48,854 nt of DNA from REEB481 sp964586595 (GCA_964586595.1 CAZPHB010000017.1:1-48854); one strand, 5' to 3'; positions 8,843 to 18,118 are shown, numbered from the stretch's first letter. The notes: a model not told the origin generated them from the sequence alone. Numbers and translations: made by a program.

Positions 8843-10303
8843 TCAGTCGATGATGATGGTTTCGGGAATGATGATTTTTTCTTTTTTGGACCGCTTCACT
8901 TTTTTGGGCTTGGGCAGCTTTCCTACGGGCAGCGGATCGGATGGTTTTCCGTTGTTGATGCGCTCCTGTTCTTGCAAACGGCGAATTTCATCAGCATTTA
9001 GGGACGCATCTTGCTGCTGTTCTGATTTGTTTTTTGGTTCAGGTTCTGTTTTCACGCGCTCCTCCTTCACCTTACCTCTGGAATTGCCACCTTCAGCGTC
9101 TGCTTTTTGCCTCCGCTGCCTGGACTCCTGGAGCATGCTGTCTTGTGCAGCCATCTGGACCTTCAACAAGCGGATCTCCTCATCCTTTTCGAAACCCATC
9201 ATGCGGAAGCGCTCATTTTCCTGGGCCAGCCTCAAACGATCGGCTTTGATTTCAGTAATTTCTGATTCCAACTGCCGCTTCAGTTGTTCGAGTTTTTCCA
9301 GTTGTTGCCGCTGTCGGGTATTGATGTTGGTCAGGTTGATGACAATGTCGCCATTTTCATTATCGCGGATCTGGTTGCGAAACTGTTCCAATTCATTAAC
9401 TCTGGACTTGGATGCTTCCAGATCCACACGGTATTTGTCGATTTGACGCACCAATTCAAAATTGCGCTTATCTGCCTCTTGCAATTTGCGCTGTGCAAGC
9501 GTGTCGTTTCCGCGACCCGATCCCAAGCGACGGTTTTCAGCTTCCAGTTCGGCAATGCGCTTATCCTTTTTATTGATGCTTTCCTTCAGCCGTACGATGA
9601 TTTGCTGAAAGGTTAAACTTTCTTCCGCCTGGTTTTGCACATCGCTGCTCACCATGGTAAAGTTCTCGTCGCCCATCACCTTCACATATTCCGCACTCAC
9701 TTTAGTTCCGGGTCCTACATAGAAGCCAATTTTCCCTTGAGAAAGTTCTATTTCTGTGAAGGTAATGGCGTATTGGTCGTTCAGATACAGGTCGTAAACC
9801 TTCTCATAGGTTTTCACCACAATGGTATTGGCATCTTTGTGGAGCATGCGCTTGGCTTTGATCCAGCCTTCATTTTCGCCGGCACCGGTAAGGTTCACCG
9901 CACCGTCGCGTGTCATCCGCCGCACACGGTACTGGTATTTGTCGTTGATTTCCACCACCAATGCGCCGCTGCCATCAGCCTGGGCCTGAAACACCAAACC
10001 GGCCAAAGGCTGCGTTCCGGTTCCTTCTTTAAAAGAAAGTCGGCAACGCACCTCGAAATAGCCAAAGGTTTTATCTTCCGCAGGAAACACGAATGTTCCC
10101 GTTTTCAAATTGGTGCGCTGCATGTCATAGCTGCCATTCTGCACCAGGAAGAAATTATCAGAATTGTAGGTTTGTGGCCACTTTTCATTGACCAAATTAA
10201 AATCTTCATCCCATTGTAGCTTGGGAAAATCCTTCGTAACCTGTTGGGCACCGAGGATGGAAAATTGCAGCAGGCTGAGCAAGAGCAGCCGGTTTTTGTT
10301 CAT
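8843..10303 (-). CDS. Exported protein with LamG-like domain, coiled coil and basic tail
   Basis: A 486-residue protein I cannot assign to a named family. ATG 10303 gives a clean signal peptide (MNKNRLLLLSLLQFSILGAQ); an ATG at 10336 would overlap the promoter. Residues about 20-210 look like a concanavalin/LamG-type sandwich (GYFEVRCRLSF, GLVFQAQADGSG, KIGFYVGPG). Residues about 230-390 form a long charged coiled coil (AELEAENRRLG, VNELEQFRNQI, EKLEQLKRQLE). The last 70 residues are strongly basic and end in KKEKIIIPETIIID. The mix of an export signal with a cytoplasmic-looking coiled coil is odd. It is probably periplasmic and may bind glycan. It is co-transcribed with panB, but no functional link is evident. 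Confidence 0.75.
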   Translation of the reverse strand: MNKNRLLLLSLLQFSILGAQQVTKDFPKLQWDEDFNLVNEKWPQTYNSDNFFLVQNGSYDMQRTNLKTGTFVFPAEDKTFGYFEVRCRLSFKEGTGTQPLAGLVFQAQADGSGALVVEINDKYQYRVRRMTRDGAVNLTGAGENEGWIKAKRMLHKDANTIVVKTYEKVYDLYLNDQYAITFTEIELSQGKIGFYVGPGTKVSAEYVKVMGDENFTMVSSDVQNQAEESLTFQQIIVRLKESINKKDKRIAELEAENRRLGSGRGNDTLAQRKLQEADKRNFELVRQIDKYRVDLEASKSRVNELEQFRNQIRDNENGDIVINLTNINTRQRQQLEKLEQLKRQLESEITEIKADRLRLAQENERFRMMGFEKDEEIRLLKVQMAAQDSMLQESRQRRQKADAEGGNSRGKVKEERVKTEPEPKNKSEQQQDASLNADEIRRLQEQERINNGKPSDPLPVGKLPKPKKVKRSKKEKIIIPETIIID

Positions 10304-10323
10304 ATTTGTGCCGCCGTAAACGG

Positions 10324-10331
10324 CAAAATTA
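10324..10331 (-). promoter_or_regulatory. Promoter -7 box for the coiled-coil/panB operon
   Basis: On the minus strand this reads TAATTTTG, a full match to TAnnTTTG, 20 bases before ATG 10303. It lies inside a 44-base divergent region shared with the lipoprotein gene at 10348. Confidence 0.5.
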
Positions 10332-10347
10332 GTCATATTTCCACCAA

Positions 10348-11343
10348 ATGAGCCTGTTAAAAAGTCTGTTTGTACGTATCGTCTTAGGAATCACCCTGTT
10401 TTTCCAGGGATGTGCCAATGATATCGACATCAATGCCAACTGGAAAGAGGTGATGGTGGTTTATGGACTGCTGAACCCAACAGACAGCGTTCATTATCTG
10501 AAAATCAACAAGGCGTTCCTCAATGAAAAGACGAATGCGCTGGAGGCTGCCTCTGTAAGTGACTCCCTGTTTTTTGAAGACTTGGAAGTTCGTGTGGTGA
10601 GACAGGAAGACCAAACAGTGTATCCATGTGAAGCGGACAATTCCATCCAAAAAGATTCTGGCATTTTCGCCAATGACCGCAACACTTTGTGGACCTTCAG
10701 AGCCAAAATCAGCCAATTCAATACTTACCGTCTGGAAATTCTGCGCAAATCCAGCGGCAAAAAGATTGAAGCAAGCACCCTGATTTGCGGACAACCGGCG
10801 GTGTTTGCCCCCATTGCCGACACCTTCAGCACGCTCAACCTGCAGCTGGAAAACATCCCGGTGATTTACAACAGCGGATTGAACACCGCGGCGTACGACA
10901 TCAGGATGGATTTCATTTATGATGAGTTTTCGGTTTCCGACACGTCCAAAAAATCGCAAAAAACCATCACCTGGCGTTTGATTACAGACCAGCGAACCAA
11001 CAACTATGGGGGGAATGTCAGGCTCACCAACATCATCCCACGCACCGCATTTTTCCAATTCATTGCCAGCCAGATCAAAGTTGATGCAACCCTGAGGCGC
11101 AGAGCGAAATATGTGGCATTCACCTTTTACGGAGGTGCGCCACAGCTGGTTGATTATATTTCCGTAAGCGAGCCCAGCATAGGTATCGTTCAGAAACAGG
11201 CTGAATACAGCAACATCACTGGTGCACTTGGCATTTTCTCTTCACGCCACATCTACCGGATTCCCAAAGTAAAATTTGACCAGAACTCGCTGCTCTTGCT
11301 CATTGGTCGCCCGGAAATCCGCCCCTTGAACTTTGTGTACTGA
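10348..11343 (+). CDS. DUF4249-like lipoprotein
   Basis: A 331-residue predicted lipoprotein with hydrophobic residues 7-19 and lipobox FFQGC (C22). KEVMVVYGLLNPTDSVHYLKINKAFL spans residues 34-59; its key parts (VVYGLLNP, HYLKINKAFL) resemble the start of DUF4249 and related Bacteroidota outer-membrane lipoproteins, where a beta-sandwich follows. In those families the genes often sit beside TonB-dependent receptors, but none is present here. It is divergent from the coiled-coil gene and lies upstream of the dnaK control region. The function is unknown; the family call is moderate. Confidence 0.65.
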   Translation: MSLLKSLFVRIVLGITLFFQGCANDIDINANWKEVMVVYGLLNPTDSVHYLKINKAFLNEKTNALEAASVSDSLFFEDLEVRVVRQEDQTVYPCEADNSIQKDSGIFANDRNTLWTFRAKISQFNTYRLEILRKSSGKKIEASTLICGQPAVFAPIADTFSTLNLQLENIPVIYNSGLNTAAYDIRMDFIYDEFSVSDTSKKSQKTITWRLITDQRTNNYGGNVRLTNIIPRTAFFQFIASQIKVDATLRRRAKYVAFTFYGGAPQLVDYISVSEPSIGIVQKQAEYSNITGALGIFSSRHIYRIPKVKFDQNSLLLLIGRPEIRPLNFVY

Positions 11344-11360
11344 CAATTGAAGGCCATAAG

Positions 11361-11464
11361 GTCAGCATCTGCCCATTAAAAATACGCATGGCTGACATTT
11401 AGGCGGATTTCATCGCTGTTTTTTCTGCCTGCTGACAGAAAACGGCTTTGGCACTTCTATTGAA
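11361..11464 (+). promoter_or_regulatory. dnaK upstream region with sigma-54-like element and GCTGACA repeats
   Basis: TTGGCAC (11448-11454), five bases, then TTGAA (11460-11464) resembles a sigma-54 -24/-12 promoter (TGGCAC-N5-TTGCA) with one mismatch at the -12 element. Transcription would start near 11474, leaving a 13-base leader that contains AAAGGA, a rare Shine-Dalgarno-like sequence for this window. Upstream, GCTGACA occurs at 11391 and again exactly 40 bases later at 11431. The reverse complement GTCAGC lies at 11361, forming an inverted pair with the first copy. These could be activator sites. The motifs are seen; the role is inferred. Confidence 0.4.
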
Positions 11465-11486
11465 AGAAAGCGGGAAAGGAATAAAC

Positions 11487-13397
11487 ATGAGCAATAAAAT
11501 CATTGGCATTGACCTTGGCACAACCAACAGCTGTGTAGCTGTAATGGAAGGCAACGAACCCGTGGTGATTCCCAACAGCGAGGGACGCCGCACCACACCT
11601 TCAGTGGTAGCATTCATGGATAATGGCAACGGCGAACGCAAAGTGGGCGACCCGGCCAAGCGTCAGGCCATCATCAATCCGAAAAACACCATCATGTCCA
11701 TCAAACGGTTCATGGGTGAACGTTTTTCAAAAGTAAAAACAGAAACCGAACGCGTTCCTTATGAAGTGGTTCAGGGCGACAACGATACGCCCCGTGTGCG
11801 CATTGGCGACCGATTGTACACACCACAGGAACTCAGCGCCATGATCCTTCAGAAAATGAAGAAAACCGCTGAAGATTATCTGGGTCATGAAATCACCCGT
11901 GCGGTGATTACTGTTCCCGCTTATTTCGACGATGCCAGCCGTCAGGCTACCAAAGAAGCAGGTGAAATTGCAGGACTCAAGGTAGAACGCATCATCAACG
12001 AGCCAACAGCCGCGGCCCTGGCTTATGGCATGGATAAGAAAAACCGCGACATGAAAATTGCGGTGTATGATTTGGGTGGCGGAACATTCGACATTTCCGT
12101 GCTCGAACTAGGCGAAGGTGTATTTGAAGTAAAGAGCACCAACGGCGATACCCACCTGGGTGGCGATGACTTTGACCAGGTAATCATAGACTGGCTGGCC
12201 GACGAGTTCCGTTCCGAGGAAAATATAGACCTGCGCAAAGACCCGATGGCGCTTCAGCGCCTGAAAGAAGCTGCCGAAAAAGCAAAAATCGAGCTTTCTT
12301 CCAGCACCGAAACAGAAATTAATTTACCATACATCACAGCAGTAGATGGCATGCCCAAGCACCTGGTGCGCAAACTGTCCAGGTCGAAATTTGAACAACT
12401 GGCCGACAGCCTGATTCGCCGCACGCTGGAACCTTGCAAAAAAGCATTGTCTGATGCAGGCATGAACCCCTCCGACATCGATGAAGTAATCCTGGTGGGT
12501 GGTTCAACACGTATCCCGGCCATACAGAAATTGGTGGAAGATTTCTTCGGAAGGGCGCCCGGCAAAGGCGTAAACCCCGACGAAGTGGTAGCAGTTGGCG
12601 CAGCCCTGCAGGGCGCTGTGCTCACAGGAGAAGTGAAAGACATCCTGCTGCTGGACGTTACCCCGCTGAGCCTGGGCATCGAAACCATGGGCAACGTGAT
12701 GACCAAAATGATTGAAAGCAATACCACCATTCCTACACGGAAAACGGAAACCTTCACCACCGCTGCCGACAATCAGCCAAGTGTTGAAATCCATGTATTG
12801 CAGGGAGAACGCCCCATGGCGCGCGACAACAAAACCATCGGCCGATTCCACCTGGACGGCATTCCGCCGGCGCCCCGCAGCGTTCCTCAGATTGAAGTTA
12901 CCTTCGACATCGACGCCAACGGTATTCTGAGCGTAACCGCGAAAGACAAAGCCACAGGCAAAGAGCAGAAAATCAGGATTGAAGCCAGCACCGGACTCAG
13001 CCAGGACGAAATTGAACGCATGAAACGCGAAGCCACCGACAACGCCGAGGCCGACCGTCAGCGTAAAGAAGAAGCCGACAAACTCAACCAGGCCGATTCG
13101 CTGATTTTCAGTACCGAAAAGCAACTGAAAGAATACGGCGATAAGATTCCTGCCGAGAAAAAAACCAACATCGAATCTGCTTTGGCAACGCTGAAAACCG
13201 CACACGAAAGCAAAGACCTGACCGCGATTGACAGCGCTGTGGAAGCACTCAATCAGGCGTGGCAGGCTGCCAGCGAAGACATGTACAAGGCTGCTCAGGA
13301 AACAGGCGCCAACGATGGAAATGCATCAGACAAAGGTGATTCCGGGAATGCCGGCGACAGCACCGTGCAGGATGTTGATTTCGAAGAAGTGAAATAA
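11487..13397 (+). CDS. dnaK: Hsp70 chaperone DnaK
   Basis: An ATP-dependent protein-folding chaperone of the cytoplasm. MSNKIIGIDLGTTNSCVAV opens the nucleotide-binding domain, with VYDLGGGTFDISV and VGGSTRIPAIQ as further phosphate motifs. The substrate-binding domain and helical lid follow, and the protein ends in the acidic DVDFEEVK, a variant of the usual EEVD-like tail. The 636-residue length is typical. I chose ATG 11487 because the family starts here and AAGGA lies six bases upstream; an in-frame ATG at 11448 would run through the promoter-like element. dnaJ and grpE are not adjacent, as is common in this phylum. A rho-independent terminator follows at 13421. Confidence 0.98.
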   Translation: MSNKIIGIDLGTTNSCVAVMEGNEPVVIPNSEGRRTTPSVVAFMDNGNGERKVGDPAKRQAIINPKNTIMSIKRFMGERFSKVKTETERVPYEVVQGDNDTPRVRIGDRLYTPQELSAMILQKMKKTAEDYLGHEITRAVITVPAYFDDASRQATKEAGEIAGLKVERIINEPTAAALAYGMDKKNRDMKIAVYDLGGGTFDISVLELGEGVFEVKSTNGDTHLGGDDFDQVIIDWLADEFRSEENIDLRKDPMALQRLKEAAEKAKIELSSSTETEINLPYITAVDGMPKHLVRKLSRSKFEQLADSLIRRTLEPCKKALSDAGMNPSDIDEVILVGGSTRIPAIQKLVEDFFGRAPGKGVNPDEVVAVGAALQGAVLTGEVKDILLLDVTPLSLGIETMGNVMTKMIESNTTIPTRKTETFTTAADNQPSVEIHVLQGERPMARDNKTIGRFHLDGIPPAPRSVPQIEVTFDIDANGILSVTAKDKATGKEQKIRIEASTGLSQDEIERMKREATDNAEADRQRKEEADKLNQADSLIFSTEKQLKEYGDKIPAEKKTNIESALATLKTAHESKDLTAIDSAVEALNQAWQAASEDMYKAAQETGANDGNASDKGDSGNAGDSTVQDVDFEEVK

Positions 13398-13420
13398 GTA
13401 CCGCAAATAGTGTTTCATCA

Positions 13421-13456
13421 AAGCCGCTCAGGAACTATCCCGGGCGGCTTTTTTTA
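13421..13456 (+). terminator. Rho-independent terminator after dnaK
   Basis: AAGCCGC (13421-13427) pairs with GCGGCTT (13444-13450) and is followed by a T-run to 13455. It ends the dnaK transcript 24 bases after the stop codon. Confidence 0.85.
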
Positions 13457-13492
13457 TTTGAAAGATACAATCACCATTTAATTTGCAGCGTT

Positions 13493-14155
13493 ATGCAGCT
13501 GATGCGCCCGGCCATCCCTTTTTTGTTTCTGCTTTTGCTCCTTGGAGCCTGCACCCGAACGGATTCACAAACACAAAAAGACAGCACAAAAAAATCCGCT
13601 CCACAATGGGGCGCAGTTGGGGAAAATCCCACTGCCGACCCTACATTGGGAATGGGCACACCCAAAAACACGGAAGGGCGTCGCAACATCAAAGAACCCA
13701 CCCTTGAATCGCTGTTTTTTGCCCAGGCCATCGCCATGAAAAACGCACACAACCACAAAGATTACCAGCAATTCCTCCGCTACGCCGTAGTGCCCGGAAT
13801 GAGCACCAACGAAGCGCATCGAAAGAAAGTTGTTGAGCGCCTGAAAAAGGAAGATGCGTACCTGGAACAACAACAAATTCGGATCGACAGCCTGGTGGTG
13901 ATGAATGTAAGCAGCATGGCTGAAAGGTCAGGAACCTATTATGCTTTGCTGCCAAAAAAAATGTACCTGACCGTCCAGGGCAAGAGAAACATGAATGAAG
14001 GCTACCTGCTGGGTTATACCCACGATGGCGGGAAACAATGCTACTTCGTGGATCTGGACAACATCACGGAAGAAAGCCTCTACCAATTGCTGCCCGACGT
14101 GAATGGACTCATCGCCTGGCCGGGTTCCGGGAAAACCTATCAGCTTCCGAATTGA
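13493..14155 (+). CDS. Small lipoprotein of unknown function
   Basis: A 220-residue predicted lipoprotein: hydrophobic residues 6-18 and lipobox LLGAC with C20. The mature part starts with a Ser/Thr/Lys/Pro-rich linker. A mixed domain follows with TLESLFFAQAIAMKNAHNHK, a helical segment (KKVVERLKKEDAYLEQQQI), and a beta-rich end (YLLGYTHDGGKQCYFVDLDN). I do not recognise a family. It lies 36 bases after the dnaK terminator, so it has its own promoter or depends on read-through. It ends three bases from the convergent SulP gene. Confidence 0.7.
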   Translation: MQLMRPAIPFLFLLLLLGACTRTDSQTQKDSTKKSAPQWGAVGENPTADPTLGMGTPKNTEGRRNIKEPTLESLFFAQAIAMKNAHNHKDYQQFLRYAVVPGMSTNEAHRKKVVERLKKEDAYLEQQQIRIDSLVVMNVSSMAERSGTYYALLPKKMYLTVQGKRNMNEGYLLGYTHDGGKQCYFVDLDNITEESLYQLLPDVNGLIAWPGSGKTYQLPN

Positions 14156-14158
14156 AGC

Positions 14159-16336
14159 TTATGCACCTTTCATCAGTGGTTCAAAATGAACCTTGCCGTT
14201 CCTGATGTCGTGAAACGCACATACAACACCAATCTTCCCGGATTCCAGCATTTCTTTCAAATAGGCACTTGATTCCAGCATGCGGCGCACAGACAGTTGT
14301 GCATTTTCCTGCGCCACCCGATTTACCAGGTTTGCATCTTTCACATCCGGATGCGCTTCGGTGCAGCCACAAGACTGAATGGCCTCCCCAATCTGATCGG
14401 TCACGTAATGGATGTTGCCGCTCTTTTCGCCCAGCATGGCCAATTTGATTGCACCACAATCGGCATGGCTTTTTACCACCACGAGTTTTACACCCAGATG
14501 CTTCACGGCTACTTCAATGCTGCCGAGCGCATCTGCGGTCATCACATTGCCGGCATTTCGGATGGCCAGGTAGTCGCCCAGGTTTGCATCGAAGGTGATT
14601 TCTGGGGACGTACGTGAGTCAATACAACTTACGATGGCGGCCATAGGTGCTTGTCCACTTGCTGTTTGGCTCACCTGAGCCTTGTGTCTGCGGCCGGAAT
14701 CCCTGCCCAGAAGGAATCGTTCGTTGCCAAACTTCATCAGCTCAAGTACGCGCTCAGGGGTAAGCTTCGAACGGGTTTCCGCATCGAGCACCTCCTGAAA
14801 CTGAACCAAATCGCGCACCGCATTGTGCCGTTCTAATCCAAAAACATTCACCTGTATTTGATGTTCCGGCGCATAGGTTTCAATGAAATCCCTGATGAGC
14901 TCCAGTACATCCTGATCAATGTAATCAGAAGCACTGGCATCGATCACCACCTTTGCATTCGGTGGAATGCCCCACAAGGTTCGTTTGATGGACGCCCTGT
15001 TCAGGAAGGACACCTGATTGGGCAATTCCAGTCGAATTACCTCGCCAATGTGCATCACCTGGGTTTCACGTATGAACGGATTTCTAAAATTTGAACGCAG
15101 AATAAAAAACAGACTCACCACTGTGCCCACCATCACACCCTTCAGCAAATCCGTAAAAATGATGGCCAGAATTGTTACCAGGAATGGCACAAACTGATCC
15201 CATCCTTTTCGGTACACATCTGTGAATATAGACACTTTAGCCAGTTTATACCCGGTTACTATCAGGATCGCGGCAAGCACAGAAAGTGGAATCAGGTTGA
15301 GCAGGCTTCCAAAAATCAATACGCTTAGAATCAGGAAGATGCCGTGCACTACTGCCGACATTTTGGTCATGGCACCTGCAGAAATATTCACCGAACTGCG
15401 CACAATCACAGATGTAACAGGAATGCCACCCAGCAAGCCGGAAACTATATTGCCTGTTCCCTGGGCAATCAATTCACGGTTGGAAGGTGTTTCCCTTTTG
15501 TGCGGATCAATACGGTCCACCGCTTCAACGTTCAGCAGCGTTTCAATGGAAGCCACCAACGCAACGGTGAGTGCCACCATCCAAACCATGGAGTTTTGCA
15601 GATGCTGTACATCGGGAAGGTGCAAGAGCGTGCTGGCTTTGATTTCGGGAATGCGCACCAGGTGTTCCTCTTTTACAATCGCCAGGTCCGGAAACCAATT
15701 GATGAATGCCAAGTTCAAAACCACTCCCAACACGACCACGAACAATGGCGCGGGAAGCAGGTTCCATTTCCGCATGGGCGTTTTGTCCCACACAAGCATG
15801 GTCATCAAACTCAGCACGCTCAGGATGACCGCACCCGGTGAAACATAGTTCAACATATTCAGCAATTCGGAAAAGGTATCATTCCCGTCTTGCTGATTGA
15901 AGCTGAAATCACCCTCCGGAACGGCGTCATATCCAATGGCATGAGGAATCTGTTTCAGTATTAAGATAATGCCGATGGCAGAAAGTAAACCTTTGATTAC
16001 GTTGCTGGGCATGTAATCGGCAATGAACCCCAACCTGATGATGCCGAACAACAGTTGAATTACGCCGGCAAGCGCTACAGCGCTCAGAAAAACTTCAAAA
16101 GAACCCAACTGGGATATACCTGCAAGAACAACAGCCGTTAATCCGGCGGCAGGCCCACTCACACTTGTATGCGAACCACTCATGATGGCTACAATGGTTC
16201 CACCTACTACGCCCGAAACAATGCCCGAAACAAGCGGCGCACCGCTGGCCAATGCCACCCCTAAACACAGAGGCAAGGCAACCAGAAAAACCACCAAACC
16301 CGCAGGAATATCTTTCCTTAAATGATTGAAGTACAT
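14159..16336 (-). CDS. SulP-type anion transporter fused to STAS and beta-carbonic anhydrase
   Basis: A 725-residue fusion. Residues 1-415 are a SulP membrane transporter (GLVVFLVALPLCLGVALASG, then SGPAAGLTAVVLAGI) with about 10-14 membrane segments. Residues about 425-535 are a STAS domain. Residues 540-720 are a beta-class carbonic anhydrase with zinc and catalytic ligands C571, D573 and R575 (SCIDSRTSP) and H624 and C627 (SHADCGA). SulP proteins carry bicarbonate, sulfate or related anions; the fused enzyme interconverts CO2 and bicarbonate, so bicarbonate uptake is the likely job. All zinc ligands are intact, suggesting an active enzyme. The gene stands alone and is convergent with the lipoprotein gene. 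Confidence 0.93.
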   Translation of the reverse strand: MYFNHLRKDIPAGLVVFLVALPLCLGVALASGAPLVSGIVSGVVGGTIVAIMSGSHTSVSGPAAGLTAVVLAGISQLGSFEVFLSAVALAGVIQLLFGIIRLGFIADYMPSNVIKGLLSAIGIILILKQIPHAIGYDAVPEGDFSFNQQDGNDTFSELLNMLNYVSPGAVILSVLSLMTMLVWDKTPMRKWNLLPAPLFVVVLGVVLNLAFINWFPDLAIVKEEHLVRIPEIKASTLLHLPDVQHLQNSMVWMVALTVALVASIETLLNVEAVDRIDPHKRETPSNRELIAQGTGNIVSGLLGGIPVTSVIVRSSVNISAGAMTKMSAVVHGIFLILSVLIFGSLLNLIPLSVLAAILIVTGYKLAKVSIFTDVYRKGWDQFVPFLVTILAIIFTDLLKGVMVGTVVSLFFILRSNFRNPFIRETQVMHIGEVIRLELPNQVSFLNRASIKRTLWGIPPNAKVVIDASASDYIDQDVLELIRDFIETYAPEHQIQVNVFGLERHNAVRDLVQFQEVLDAETRSKLTPERVLELMKFGNERFLLGRDSGRRHKAQVSQTASGQAPMAAIVSCIDSRTSPEITFDANLGDYLAIRNAGNVMTADALGSIEVAVKHLGVKLVVVKSHADCGAIKLAMLGEKSGNIHYVTDQIGEAIQSCGCTEAHPDVKDANLVNRVAQENAQLSVRRMLESSAYLKEMLESGKIGVVCAFHDIRNGKVHFEPLMKGA

Positions 16337-16419
16337 AGAATCAATGGCAAAATAATCATTAATAAATTTTCAGACGATCATAAATGCAATTATTCTGCTG
16401 AGCAGAATTAAAAACCTGT

Positions 16420-17100
16420 TTAAACGCCTTGCATGTTCCATGCATTACCTTCAGGCAGTGAAGCTTTCAATTCCATCGCCGTATGGCGAATGGGATGAAC
16501 AAACCGCAATGCGGCTGCATGAAGGCAAATGCTTTTATCGGCATTCGGTAGCGGATAACCATACTTCAGGTCACCGACAATGGGCGCACCGCTGAAAGCA
16601 AGTTGGGCACGAATTTGATGAAAACGCCCGCTGTGTGGCAATACTTTGTAGAGGTAATGGCCATAACGGCTTTTCATGAGCTCGTATTCCAGCATGGCTG
16701 GCTTGGCGCCGGGTTTTTCCTTGCGGTACACGATGGCCCGGTTGTTTCGGGTGTCTTTATCCAGAAAATGCTCGAGCTTCCCGGATGCCTCCGGAAGTGG
16801 TCGGGTGCACAAGGCACGGTATTCCTTTTCAATGTTCCGGCTGCGGAATAACTCATTCATCCGCGCAAGGGCCTTGCTGGTTTTCGCCAAAACCACAACA
16901 CCACTCACCGGCCGGTCCAAACGATGAATCAGGCCTACAAAAGCATCGCCGGGTTTCTGGTATTTGTGCTTCAGGTAGGCGGCAGCCCATTGCAACAGGT
17001 GCTCATCGCCGGTCTGGTCGCCCTGAACAGGCATTCCGGCAGGTTTATTCACCGCGAGCAGGTGGTTGTCTTCATAAATCACTTCCGGTTCCGGCCGCAT
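16420..17100 (-). CDS. RluA-family RNA pseudouridine synthase
   Basis: A 226-residue cytoplasmic enzyme that isomerises uridine to pseudouridine in rRNA or tRNA. The catalytic aspartate D62 lies in LIHRLDRPVSGVVV, and the family motifs LLAVNKPAGMPVQ (14-26) and RFHQIRAQLAF (near 165) are present. No N-terminal S4 domain is seen, and the length is short for RluA/C/D. It may therefore be a YciL/TruC-like or RluE-size single-domain member, and the target position cannot be told. Its ATG shares one base with the murB stop codon (TGATG), so it is translationally coupled to murB. Confidence 0.92.
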   Translation of the reverse strand: MRPEPEVIYEDNHLLAVNKPAGMPVQGDQTGDEHLLQWAAAYLKHKYQKPGDAFVGLIHRLDRPVSGVVVLAKTSKALARMNELFRSRNIEKEYRALCTRPLPEASGKLEHFLDKDTRNNRAIVYRKEKPGAKPAMLEYELMKSRYGHYLYKVLPHSGRFHQIRAQLAFSGAPIVGDLKYGYPLPNADKSICLHAAALRFVHPIRHTAMELKASLPEGNAWNMQGV

Positions 17101-18113
17101 CAGATGATGTTTACTTCTGTTTCCAGCCGAATGCCAAAATGTGCTTCCACAGAATCAACGATTCGCGCGGCATGCGCCGCCACTTCTGCACCTGTGGCAT
17201 TCCCGTAATTCACCAGCACCAGTGCCTGTTTTTCATGACAACCGGTATTGCCCACACGCTTGCCCTTCCAGCCATCTTTTTCAATCAGCCAGCCTGCGGG
17301 AACCTTGACCATTCCTGCGCCCGCCGGAAAAGAACGGATGTCGGGAAAACGCTCCTTCAGCGAAGCAAAATGAGCTGCTGCTATCACCGGGTTCTTAAAA
17401 AAGCTGCCACAGTTGCCCAACTGCTCCGGATCTGGCAGTTTGCTGCGGCGGATCGCAATAACTGCTTCCGAAACAGCCTTTATGCTCAGGGTGGCCACAC
17501 CCATCTGGTCCAGCATGGCAGCTATGTCGCCATACTGCGTGTGGAATTCATGCTTTTTATGCAGGCGAAGCGTGACGGAAATGATGCAGTAGCGGCCCTT
17601 CCCTTCTTGCTTGAACACACTGTCGCGATACCCGAACGCACAGTCGGCCTTGTCGAAGGTCTGTACCCTGCCGTTCACCAGGTCAAAAGCGCTTAATTCC
17701 ACAAAACTATCCTTCAGTTCCACGCCGTAAGCGCCGATGTTCTGCACCGGAGCAGCACCGATGGAACCGGGAATCAGGCTGAGGTTCTCAATGCCGCCCC
17801 AGTTGTTGGCGATGGCAAACTGGACGCAATCATGCCAGCGCTCGCCACCACCAAAACGCACCCAAACATGCTCGGAGGTTTCGCGCAGCAATTCCCGTCC
17901 CATCATCAAATTCTTTAATATCAATCCATGATAATTACGGGTAAACAAGATGTTGCTTCCGCCACCTAAAACCAGCGGTGAAGCCAGCTGTAACAGGTTC
18001 GACTTCCAGAGGCTGAACAGCGATTCGGGAGACGCGCACGCATAAAACAGCCGCGAGGACACATCCAATCCAAAGGTATTCAACGATTTAAGCGGCTCAT
18101 TGCTGCGAATCAC
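17100..18113 (-). CDS. murB: UDP-N-acetylenolpyruvoylglucosamine reductase
   Basis: The FAD enzyme that reduces UDP-GlcNAc-enolpyruvate to UDP-MurNAc in peptidoglycan precursor synthesis. Visible motifs are VLGGGSNILFT (FAD binding), SLIPGSIGAAPVQNIGAYG (family signature), SFFKNPVI with its Ser acid, and PAGWLIEKDGWKGKRVG near the C-terminus. The 337-residue length fits type I MurB. The start codon is GTG at 18113 (VIRSNEPLKS). A promoter box ends five bases before it, and no upstream ATG exists. The protein is followed without a gap by the pseudouridine synthase gene. Confidence 0.96.
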   Translation of the reverse strand: MIRSNEPLKSLNTFGLDVSSRLFYACASPESLFSLWKSNLLQLASPLVLGGGSNILFTRNYHGLILKNLMMGRELLRETSEHVWVRFGGGERWHDCVQFAIANNWGGIENLSLIPGSIGAAPVQNIGAYGVELKDSFVELSAFDLVNGRVQTFDKADCAFGYRDSVFKQEGKGRYCIISVTLRLHKKHEFHTQYGDIAAMLDQMGVATLSIKAVSEAVIAIRRSKLPDPEQLGNCGSFFKNPVIAAAHFASLKERFPDIRSFPAGAGMVKVPAGWLIEKDGWKGKRVGNTGCHEKQALVLVNYGNATGAEVAAHAARIVDSVEAHFGIRLETEVNII

Positions 18114-18118
18114 AACTA

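Noticed and set aside
8033..9001. Long plus-strand open frame (about 320 codons) opposite panB
   Set aside because: It lies antisense to clear panB and coiled-coil genes and has His/Phe-rich composition typical of a reverse-complement shadow.
16785..17696. Plus-strand frame of about 300 codons opposite the pseudouridine synthase and murB
   Set aside because: It spans two well-supported minus-strand genes and has no recognisable domain.
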